A DNA stretch of 6,169 bases from Candidatus Moraniibacteriota bacterium (GTDB taxonomy: Bacteria; Patescibacteriota; Minisyncoccia; Moranbacterales; GCA-2747515): positions 1 to 6,169 of the forward strand of contig JALWAF010000165.1 in assembly GCA_027016355.1 (NCBI GenBank), given 5' to 3'. Position numbers and translations under genes: made by a program. Within the stretch, counting starts at the first letter, position 1. Every line of letters starts with the position of its first letter. Below are positions 1 to 4,617 of this stretch, piece by piece. Under the pieces are notes generated by a model. It was given only the letters and a program-made list of their open reading frames with translations. It was not told where the DNA came from and ran no database searches.

Positions 1-495
1 ATCTATAGTCACATCAGCAATATTTTTCAACTCTTTAATTGAAGTTTCTGTTTCTAATTTATGATCATTTTGGAACTCTTCAAAAGTTTTCATTTTATCA
101 TCTTGTTTTTCATCGCGACCGATTAATCTATCATAACGCACTTTTATACCAGTATCCACATACACAAGTACAAACTCTTGCATTTCTTTTAAATATTTTA
201 AATCTTGAATACGCCTAATACCATCAATTACAATAATTTTATTATCATCATTTTTTATATCTTGTGCCAATGCATATGCCAAAATATCTTGACCATAATA
301 CTTACGTAATCCCAATGAGAGACTGGCAAAGTTTTCTCTCACAACGTCAAGATGTACTCTTTGTAAAATATCTTTTAAGATATCAGAAAAACGATATTCG
401 CTAGCATTATATTTTTGCACTAAATATTTTGTCACACTTCCCTTACCACTTGCTATTTCTCCAACTGTTCCGATGATAATTTTATTATTTTTCAT
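1..495 (-). CDS. P-loop nucleotide kinase-like protein, UPF0200/NMP-kinase type (3' end cut by window edge)
   Basis: The frame is open from an ATG at 495 to the left edge, giving 165 residues without a stop; about 20 C-terminal residues are missing by comparison with the neighbouring paralogue. A Walker A loop lies at residues 12-20 (GEIASGKGS), whose GKG-S ending resembles adenylate kinases. An IDGIRR motif at 90-95 follows a hydrophobic strand (IIVI), as in the archaeal UPF0200 kinase-like family. An Arg-rich lid-like stretch (about 120-145) ends in KTFEEFQ. Hand alignment without gaps to the product of 504-1052 gives about half identical residues over 159 positions, so the two are tandem duplicates. 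It starts 8 bases after that gene's stop and is last in the visible part of the operon. A nucleotide or nucleoside monophosphate kinase role is inferred from the fold; the substrate is unknown. No Shine-Dalgarno site precedes the ATG. Confidence 0.85.
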   Translation of the reverse strand, partial: MKNNKIIIGTVGEIASGKGSVTKYLVQKYNASEYRFSDILKDILQRVHLDVVRENFASLSLGLRKYYGQDILAYALAQDIKNDDNKIIVIDGIRRIQDLKYLKEMQEFVLVYVDTGIKVRYDRLIGRDEKQDDKMKTFEEFQNDHKLETETSIKELKNIADVTID

Positions 496-503
496 AGCTA
501 ATA

Positions 504-1052
504 TTATTCTGATTTTATAAATTTATCTACTTGCTCATATAATTCTTCTAAGCTTCCATCATTATCTATAACAATATCTGCAAATTTTTTCAATTCTTTT
601 ATTTGTCTCTCTGCCTCACGAGCTCTATCCTTTTGGAATTCTTCAAAAGTTTTACCTTTATCATCCACGTTTTCCTCTCTCTGGGCAATTCTTTCGTGAC
701 ATTTTTTAATATCTGCTTCCATATAAACAAGTTTGAATCCAGGCAACTTTTTCAAATGCTCTATATCACCCAATCGCCTCACTCCATCTACAACTACAAT
801 ATCATTTTGAGCATTTTTTGCATCCCCTGCCATAGCCTTTGCCAAAACATCTTCTCCATAAGTCTCTCTCAGCATTGTAGACATTGTTTGTAGATTTTCT
901 CTAATATTCTCTTTATGAATTCGCGAAAGTGCATCTCTCAAAATATTTGAAAAACGATACCCAACAGCTCCATATTTATCTTGAAGATATTTTGCTACCG
1001 TACTTTTGCCACTGGCCATTTCACCTGTTAAGCCAATTATGATTTTTGCCAT
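504..1052 (-). CDS. P-loop nucleotide kinase-like protein, UPF0200/NMP-kinase type
   Basis: The protein has 182 residues from the ATG at 1052. A TTG seven codons upstream (1073) is also in frame, but the ATG leads straight into the first beta strand (MAKIIIG), as in the paralogue at 1-495, so I chose it. Walker A is at residues 10-18 (GEMASGKST), VVVDGVRR is at 86-93, a lid-like segment with Arg121, Arg125 and the motif DDKGKTFEEFQ is at 130-140, and the C-terminal motif DNDGSLEELYEQV is at 163-175. DGxR followed by a C-terminal (N/D)EGSLEE segment is the pattern of archaeal UPF0200 proteins, which are kinase-like but poorly characterised. The N-terminus also resembles dephospho-CoA kinase (IGLTG..SGKSTVA), but the DAD motif that family carries just after is absent. 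It lies 22 bases after the dCMP deaminase stop, which suggests a role in nucleotide salvage; the substrate is unknown. Confidence 0.88.
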   Translation of the reverse strand: MAKIIIGLTGEMASGKSTVAKYLQDKYGAVGYRFSNILRDALSRIHKENIRENLQTMSTMLRETYGEDVLAKAMAGDAKNAQNDIVVVDGVRRLGDIEHLKKLPGFKLVYMEADIKKCHERIAQREENVDDKGKTFEEFQKDRAREAERQIKELKKFADIVIDNDGSLEELYEQVDKFIKSE

Positions 1053-1074
1053 ACACTTAATAATTATAAACAAT

Positions 1075-1569
1075 TCAATTATCTTTGCGTTTGCTTAATT
1101 TAATTTGATGTTTTGGTAGATACTGGCGCAATTTCACACCAGAAACTTCAAACATTTTGCGTGCTGCTTTAAAAATATCCATATCTGCATACTTATCAGA
1201 AGTATAAATTACTTCTTTAATGCCACCTTGAATAATTGCCTTTGCACATTCATTACACGGAAACAAGTTTACATACAAACGACAATTTTTCACAGAGCCA
1301 TTTGCATTCATAATTGCATTAGCTTCTGCATGCACAACATATGCATATTTTGTTTCAAGAGTTTCACCCTCTCTACACCATGGTAATTTATCATCATGAC
1401 ATCCACGAGGAAATCCATTATATCCAAGTCCCACAATTATATTTTGCTCATTTACAATGCAAGCACCAACTTGAGTTGATGGATCTTTTGAACGTTTTGC
1501 GATCAAATCACTCATAAGCATAAATGCCTCATCCCAATCAAGATATTCTTTTCGTTTATCATTCTTCAT
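1075..1569 (-). CDS. dCMP deaminase (deoxycytidylate deaminase)
   Basis: This 164-residue zinc enzyme should convert dCMP to dUMP (EC 3.5.4.12), supplying the substrate for thymidylate synthesis. Zinc ligands are His80 in HAE, with catalytic Glu82, and Cys105 and Cys108 in FPCNEC. The GYNGFPRG segment at 49-56 matches the region that takes part in dCTP/dTTP allosteric binding in T4-type and vertebrate dCMP deaminases. From recalled family sequences, stretches such as [27 protein letters not shown] and SDKYADMD are strikingly like the vertebrate enzyme, and more so than B. subtilis ComEB. The length is within the family's usual range. It sits between kinase-like genes with 22-base gaps on each side, so co-transcription is likely. 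The stop is TGA, the only one in the window, with an in-frame TAA 18 bases beyond. No ribosome binding site is evident. Confidence 0.95.
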   Translation of the reverse strand: MKNDKRKEYLDWDEAFMLMSDLIAKRSKDPSTQVGACIVNEQNIIVGLGYNGFPRGCHDDKLPWCREGETLETKYAYVVHAEANAIMNANGSVKNCRLYVNLFPCNECAKAIIQGGIKEVIYTSDKYADMDIFKAARKMFEVSGVKLRQYLPKHQIKLSKRKDN

Positions 1570-1591
1570 GGTTAGATTTAAAAACTTATTT

Positions 1592-2161
1592 TTAGCTACA
1601 ACGTTTTTTCAAAATTTCTTTCATAGCGTCATCTACTTGCCATAATAATTCATCCATAGAACCCTCATTTTTTATCACAAAATCAGCACTTTCACCAATT
1701 TTTGGAATAGCTTTTTCTGTTTCAGATTCTGCTTCAAATTTTTTGAATTCTTCAAGACTTGTATCATCATCGCTTTTCTCTCCACGACTTGTAACACGCT
1801 TCCAGCGCAATTCCTGATCAGCTGTTACATACATTATATAATTATTTTCAAACGAACGAATAAATTCTAAATCCATCATCATACGCATACCATTAACACA
1901 CATAATACCATTATGTTGATGAACATATCTCAACACTCCTTTATGCAATACATCCTCACCAAATCTTTCTTTGAATATTGTATACAACCATGCTTGATCT
2001 TCTTTTGAAGATTGTTCAAAAAATAAGTCTAATGCTTTTTTGAGAGGACGTCCAAATCTAAGTAAGTCCACATCATATCTACGTTTTAAATAATGAGCTA
2101 CTGTATCTTTTCCACTTCCAGTTTCTCCCACCAATCCAATAACAATTTTATCTCTATACAT
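1592..2161 (-). CDS. P-loop (deoxy)nucleoside monophosphate kinase-like protein
   Basis: The protein has 189 residues. Walker A is at residues 12-20 (GETGSGKDT); the GKDT-VA form is typical of T4-type deoxynucleoside monophosphate kinases and related small kinases. Where the two paralogues downstream have DG(I/V)RR, this one has NGMRM at 90-94, so the acidic residue after the hydrophobic strand is Asn. A lid-like region rich in charges (about 119-140, including [15 protein letters not shown]) and a C-terminal [14 protein letters not shown] (164-177) show that it is homologous to the other two but far more divergent. It is the first gene of the unit, about 27 bases from the predicted start of transcription, and is followed after 22 bases by the dCMP deaminase. 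This context favours a deoxynucleotide kinase role, but the substrate cannot be read from the sequence. The leader is A/T only, with no Shine-Dalgarno site. Confidence 0.87.
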   Translation of the reverse strand: MYRDKIVIGLVGETGSGKDTVAHYLKRRYDVDLLRFGRPLKKALDLFFEQSSKEDQAWLYTIFKERFGEDVLHKGVLRYVHQHNGIMCVNGMRMMMDLEFIRSFENNYIMYVTADQELRWKRVTSRGEKSDDDTSLEEFKKFEAESETEKAIPKIGESADFVIKNEGSMDELLWQVDDAMKEILKKRCS

Positions 2162-2194
2162 AAATTTAAAAATAAAATGACTTTTTACTTATAA

Positions 2195-2223
2195 AGTATA
2201 TAGTAAATATTTATCTGTTGCAA
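2195..2223 (-). promoter_or_regulatory. Predicted sigma70-type promoter of the kinase/dCMP deaminase unit
   Basis: Read on the minus strand there is a -35 TTGCAA (2218-2223), a 17-base spacer and a -10 TATACT (2195-2200). Transcription would start near 2188, leaving a leader of about 27 A/T-rich bases before the ATG at 2161. It lies beyond the terminator of the upstream ribosomal operon, as expected for an independent unit. Confidence 0.6.
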
Positions 2224-2238
2224 GCAAAATGGAAGCAC

Positions 2239-2275
2239 GTTACTAGCAATTAGTAACTGGTCACTAATAATCAAT
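2239..2275. repeat. Short degenerate intergenic repeat, copy 1
   Basis: This stretch is built of TTACTAG/TAGTAAC-like units: GTTACTA (2239-2245) and TAGTAAC (2251-2257) form a 7-bp inverted repeat with a 5-base spacer, followed by CTGGTCACTAATAATCAAT. The 10-mer AATAATCAAT occurs at 2266-2275 and again at 2284-2293. It resembles, in reverse complement, the element at 2364-2393 on the other side of the terminator. No coding potential is seen. Function is unknown. Confidence 0.4.
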
Positions 2276-2303
2276 CGTAAATCAATAATCAATGGAAAAT
2301 TTT

Positions 2304-2333
2304 AAAACCCTACACTGTCTGGTGTAGGGTTTT
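2304..2333 (-). terminator. Intrinsic terminator of the secE-nusG-rplK-rplA operon (possibly bidirectional)
   Basis: A perfect 12-bp stem (2304-2315 with 2322-2333) has a 6-base loop. Its core is CCCTACAC/GTGTAGGG flanked by AAAA and TTTT. On the minus strand the stem ends in TTTT and continues AAAATTTT. It lies 71 bases after the rplA stop and upstream of the next minus-strand promoter, so it separates the two units. The symmetry means it could also act on the plus strand, though no plus-strand gene reads into it. Confidence 0.85.
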
Positions 2334-2363
2334 GTCCTATAATATTTAATAAGAAAGCTTATC

Positions 2364-2393
2364 ATCAATTACTGGTTACAGATTACTAGTTAC
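2364..2393. repeat. Short degenerate intergenic repeat, copy 2
   Basis: The plus strand reads ATCAATTACTGGTTACAG followed by ATTACTAGTTAC, that is, tandem variants of TTACTRGTTAC. Its reverse complement resembles the element at 2239-2275, so the two flank the terminator hairpin in opposite orientation. It lies in the 3' untranslated part of the rplA transcript. Function is unknown. Confidence 0.4.
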
Positions 2394-2404
2394 TTTCTTA
2401 TTAA

Positions 2405-3076
2405 CTATTTAATCTTCACTGCAGGACCCATAGTTGAACAAATACTTGTATTTGCAATTAATTGACCTTTGTGTGCATCATTTTTACAAGCTTGTAATGC
2501 TTCAATAAATGCATTGTAATTTTCAATCAATTTTTCTCCATCAAAAGACACTTTTCCGATAACTTGATGAACATTACCAGTGCTATCATTTTTAAAGTTT
2601 GCCCTTCCCTTTTTTAGTGACTCTATAGCACTAACTACATCAGGTGTCACTGTGTCTGTCTTTGGACTTGGCATAAGTCCACGTGGACCCAACACTCTAG
2701 CTGCTGGAGCCAATTTTGGCATCATATCTGGAGTTGCAATAAACACATCCACATCAGGGACATCACCAGCCTTCATTTTTTCTATAAGCTCCACTCCACC
2801 AACAACATCAGCTCCTGCTTTTTTTGCCTCATCAGCTTTGTCTTCTGTAATAACACCAATACGCACTGATTTACCCGTTCCATTTGGTAATACAACACTG
2901 CCTCGAACTGCTTGTTCACCATTTTTTGGATCAATGTTGAGACGAATGTGTACCTCTACTGACTCATCAAATTTAGCACTAGCATTTTCTTTTACAAAAG
3001 TTACTGCCTCATCAATTGTCATATTCTCATCTGTGCGTTTTTCTAAAGCGCTATTATAATTCTTTCCTCTTTTCAT
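2405..3076 (-). CDS. rplA: 50S ribosomal protein L1 (uL1)
   Basis: L1 binds 23S rRNA helices 76-78 to form the mobile L1 stalk that guides deacylated tRNA out of the E site; it also represses its own mRNA in many bacteria. The 223-residue product matches the family throughout: SAKFDESVEVHIRLNIDP at 33-50, VRGSVVLPNGTGKSVRI at 57-73, LGPRGLMPSPKTDTVTP at 129-145 (the signature region), and the C-terminal SICSTMGPAVKI. It is about ten residues shorter than the E. coli protein, mostly at the two ends. The start ATG at 3076 gives an N-terminus (MKRGKNY) that aligns with other L1 proteins, and no better start exists. It is the last gene of the operon, 76 bases after rplK, preceded by an L1-binding-site mimic and followed by a strong terminator. 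The stop is TAG. rplJ and rplL, which often follow, are absent here. Confidence 0.98.
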   Translation of the reverse strand: MKRGKNYNSALEKRTDENMTIDEAVTFVKENASAKFDESVEVHIRLNIDPKNGEQAVRGSVVLPNGTGKSVRIGVITEDKADEAKKAGADVVGGVELIEKMKAGDVPDVDVFIATPDMMPKLAPAARVLGPRGLMPSPKTDTVTPDVVSAIESLKKGRANFKNDSTGNVHQVIGKVSFDGEKLIENYNAFIEALQACKNDAHKGQLIANTSICSTMGPAVKIK

Positions 3077-3084
3077 AATATTTT

Positions 3085-3117
3085 CGTGGTATTAACGAGT
3101 CATCCAACCCTCCCACA
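3085..3117 (-). promoter_or_regulatory. L1-binding mRNA leader (23S rRNA L1-site mimic) before rplA
   Basis: On the minus-strand RNA, GUGG (3113-3116) pairs with CCAC (3086-3089) and GAG (3110-3112) pairs with CUC (3097-3099), leaving an asymmetric internal loop GUUAAUA on the 3' side and a 10-base apical loop. GUGGGAGG at the 5' side and AAUACCAC at the 3' side closely match the two strands of the L1-binding helix in 23S rRNA (E. coli GUGGGAGG and AAAUACCAC, recalled from memory). L1 autoregulation through such mimics is established. Here the site lies only 8 bases before the rplA ATG, so bound L1 would probably obstruct initiation. Confidence 0.8.
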
Positions 3118-3152
3118 ATTTAAATTAGTTAAAAGTTTTTAAAGTTAAAAGT

Positions 3153-3578
3153 TTATTCAACTGTTATACCCATTGAACGAGCTGTGCCTTCTACAACTTT
3201 CATTGCACCTTCTATGTCAGCAGCATTTAAATCTGGCATTTTAACTTGAGCAATTTCTTTTACTTGATCTTTAGTCACCTTCCCAACTTTATCAGCTAAC
3301 GGATTACCTGCGCCCTTTTTGACACCTGCCGCTTTTTTTAACAACTCAGCACAAGGAGGCGTTTTCATTATAAAACTAAATGATCGATCTTCATACACTG
3401 TAATTTCAACAGGTACTATATCACCCATTTTATCTTTTGTTGCTTCATTGAATTGAGTACAAAAATCCTGAATATTAATCCCATGTTGACCTAAAGCTGG
3501 ACCAACTGGAGGAGCTGGATTTGCTTTTCCTGCTGGAATTTGTAACTTCAACATTGTCATCACTTTTTTGTCTGCCAT
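3153..3578 (-). CDS. rplK: 50S ribosomal protein L11 (uL11)
   Basis: L11 forms, with 23S rRNA helices 43-44 and L10/L12, the GTPase-associated centre where elongation factors and, in many bacteria, RelA act. The 141-residue product has the normal family length. The N-terminal domain carries the proline-rich [15 protein letters not shown] (21-35), the segment facing thiostrepton-type antibiotics, and [10 protein letters not shown] (38-47). The RNA-binding C-terminal domain has [20 protein letters not shown] (72-91) and ends in [14 protein letters not shown]. The start ATG at 3578 gives the expected short N-terminus (MADKKV). It lies 72 bases after nusG, and the gap contains a 7-bp hairpin. No ribosome binding site is evident. 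The stop codon overlaps a 12-base direct repeat that runs into the rplA leader. Confidence 0.98.
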   Translation of the reverse strand: MADKKVMTMLKLQIPAGKANPAPPVGPALGQHGINIQDFCTQFNEATKDKMGDIVPVEITVYEDRSFSFIMKTPPCAELLKKAAGVKKGAGNPLADKVGKVTKDQVKEIAQVKMPDLNAADIEGAMKVVEGTARSMGITVE

Positions 3579-3607
3579 ATATTTCTGATATATTATTAGT
3601 TAGTTTG

Positions 3608-3624
3608 CCTGCCAATGTGGCAGG
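3608..3624. repeat. Hairpin in the nusG-rplK gap
   Basis: A perfect 7-bp stem CCTGCCA/TGGCAGG (3608-3614 with 3618-3624) has a 3-base loop and is conspicuously G/C-rich inside an A/T-only spacer. No T-run follows on the minus strand, so it is unlikely to be a terminator. It could be an RNA-processing or stability element of the operon mRNA, or a copy of a dispersed palindromic repeat; I cannot decide from one copy. Confidence 0.5.
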
Positions 3625-3650
3625 TAATTAAATAAATTTATTCTATAAAA

Positions 3651-4196
3651 TTATATTTTCGCAATTTGTAAAAAATCCAATTCTACAGGAGTTTCTCGAC
3701 CAAATACCATAACTAGAACTTTCACTTTACCTCTTCCTTCATCAATCTCTTGTACCTCACCATCAAAATCTTTAAATGGACCATCTATAATTTTCACTCC
3801 CTCACCCTTCTTTACATCGATACGATATTTTGGCTCTTCTTGTCCCATCTTTTTCTTAATAGATAAGATTTCCTCTGGATTTACTGGTGTTGGAGTTGTA
3901 CCAAGTCCTATAAATCCTGTTACATTTGGAGTATTACGTACCACATACCATGATGCATCTGTTACAATCATTTGTACCAAAACATATCCTGGGTAAACTT
4001 TTTCCTCAACTGTAACACGTTTATTGTTTCTAATTTTAATCTTTTTTTCCACAGGTACGATTACATCAAAAATATAATCTTGCATGTCCATAGATTCGAT
4101 ACGTTGCTTCAAGTTACGAGTAACGTTATCTTCATATCCAGAGTATGTATGTAGCACATACCATGCTTTACCGTGATGTTGTGTTTGCTTTGCCAT
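3651..4196 (-). CDS. nusG: Transcription termination/antitermination factor NusG
   Basis: NusG binds the RNA polymerase clamp, modulates pausing, and links polymerase to Rho or to the ribosomal protein S10. The 181 residues equal the E. coli length. The NGN domain spans about 9-115 with AWYVLHTYSGYEDNV (11-25), VYPGYVLVQM (67-76) and VVRNTPNVTGFIG (85-97). The C-terminal KOW domain spans about 127-181 with KGEGVKIIDGPFKDFDGEV (130-148). There is no insertion domain of the kind seen in some thermophile NusG proteins. It starts 25 bases after secE, the standard gene order. The leader before the ATG is A/T-only. Confidence 0.98.
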   Translation of the reverse strand: MAKQTQHHGKAWYVLHTYSGYEDNVTRNLKQRIESMDMQDYIFDVIVPVEKKIKIRNNKRVTVEEKVYPGYVLVQMIVTDASWYVVRNTPNVTGFIGLGTTPTPVNPEEILSIKKKMGQEEPKYRIDVKKGEGVKIIDGPFKDFDGEVQEIDEGRGKVKVLVMVFGRETPVELDFLQIAKI

Positions 4197-4221
4197 AATA
4201 TATTATAAAAATTTACTTTTT

Positions 4222-4407
4222 TTATTTAAGAATTATGTTCTTAATAAAACTTCCAAATGTATAATCTAAAATACCCAAAAATGTTGCAACTGCTATACTA
4301 ATCATAATAACAAGTATTGTATATTGAATTGTTAATTCACGTGTTGGCCATGAAACTTTCTTCATTTCACTATATGCCTCACGCAAAAATTGTGTAATTT
4401 TATTCAT
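4222..4407 (-). CDS. secE: Preprotein translocase subunit SecE
   Basis: SecE is the essential clamp subunit of the SecYEG channel in the inner membrane. The 61-residue product is the short single-span form: a cytosolic amphipathic helix (about 3-16), the conserved loop MKKVSWPTRELTIQYT (15-30), and one membrane span (about 29-50, rich in Ile/Val/Leu) ending in LGILDYTFG. E. coli SecE has two extra N-terminal spans that are absent here, as in most bacteria. It is the first gene of the operon, about 45 bases from the predicted transcription start, with a terminator-like hairpin between. No tRNA-Trp or rpmG, frequent neighbours elsewhere, lies upstream. Confidence 0.97.
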   Translation of the reverse strand: MNKITQFLREAYSEMKKVSWPTRELTIQYTILVIMISIAVATFLGILDYTFGSFIKNIILK

Positions 4408-4421
4408 ATTTTTTAGATTTT

Positions 4422-4444
4422 AAAAAAGCCCCTGACCGGGCTCC
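4422..4444 (-). terminator. Terminator-like hairpin in the secE leader (possible attenuator)
   Basis: On the minus-strand RNA, AGCCC (4438-4442) pairs with GGGCU (4427-4431) around a GGUCAG loop. Two G-U pairs can extend the stem using the start of the U-run, which reads UUUUU (4422-4426). The hairpin sits roughly 8 bases after the predicted transcription start and 15 bases before the secE ATG. No gene on this strand ends between it and the promoter, so it is not an ordinary end-of-gene terminator; attenuation of the operon is the natural reading. The stem is short, so efficiency may be partial. Confidence 0.55.
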
Positions 4445-4458
4445 AATTTCTTAACTTA

Positions 4459-4487
4459 ATAATAAACGTTTTTTCAATTTTTGTCAA
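4459..4487 (-). promoter_or_regulatory. Promoter of the secE-nusG-rplK-rplA operon
   Basis: On the minus strand a perfect -35 TTGACA (4482-4487) is followed by a 17-base spacer and a -10 TATTAT (4459-4464). Transcription would start near 4452. This is the strongest promoter match in the window, as expected for ribosomal protein genes. Confidence 0.8.
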
Positions 4488-4511
4488 ATTATCTTGGTTC
4501 TACAATAATAA

Positions 4512-4527
4512 GTGTATAAGTATACAC
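4512..4527. promoter_or_regulatory. Palindrome upstream of the secE promoter (candidate operator)
   Basis: GTGTATA (4512-4518) and TATACAC (4521-4527) form a perfect 7-bp inverted repeat with a 2-base centre. It begins 24 bases upstream of the -35 box, between the gam terminator and the promoter, where an activator or other regulator could bind. No protein can be assigned to it. Confidence 0.3.
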
Positions 4528-4570
4528 AGATTTACACCTAAATGAAAGAAATGAAGTGGTTATTAGATTT

Positions 4571-4609
4571 AATACAAAAAAATGGACTATTTATTATAAT
4601 AGTCCATTT
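4571..4609 (-). terminator. Intrinsic terminator of the gam-like gene
   Basis: A perfect 12-bp stem (4580-4591 with 4598-4609, core ATGGACTATT/AATAGTCCAT) has a 6-base loop. On the minus strand it runs directly into a T-run ending in TTTTTGTATT. It begins 9 bases after the gam stop, so the gene is a single-gene transcript isolated from the secE operon. Confidence 0.88.
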
Positions 4610-4617
4610 ATACTTTT

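Noticed and set aside
504..1052. Dephospho-CoA kinase (CoaE)
   Set aside because: The first strand and P-loop are similar, but the DAD motif that should follow is missing and DGVRR plus the C-terminal GSLEE pattern fit UPF0200-like kinases better.
1053..1073. N-terminal extension of the second kinase from a TTG at 1073
   Set aside because: The extension MFIIIKC precedes a good ATG, has no homologous counterpart in the paralogue at 1-495, and would leave only one base after the deaminase stop.
1057..1077. Recoded TGA (Gly or Trp) extending the dCMP deaminase to the next TAA
   Set aside because: It would add only six residues, the family needs none, no gene here has an internal TGA, and Trp/Gly codons are ordinary.
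2580..3059. Open frame of 159 codons on the plus strand opposite rplA
   Set aside because: It is the shadow of a certain ribosomal protein gene; its product is Ser/Thr/Phe-rich with no recognisable domain and no start signals.
3127..3154. 12-base direct repeat AGTTAAAAGTTT at the rplK stop and in the rplK-rplA gap
   Set aside because: Low-complexity A/T sequence with a 16-base period and only two copies; it is probably slippage and not a functional element.
3640..3670. TATAAT-like -10 at the end of nusG on the minus strand
   Set aside because: It overlaps the nusG stop in A/T-rich sequence and has no -35 at a usable distance.
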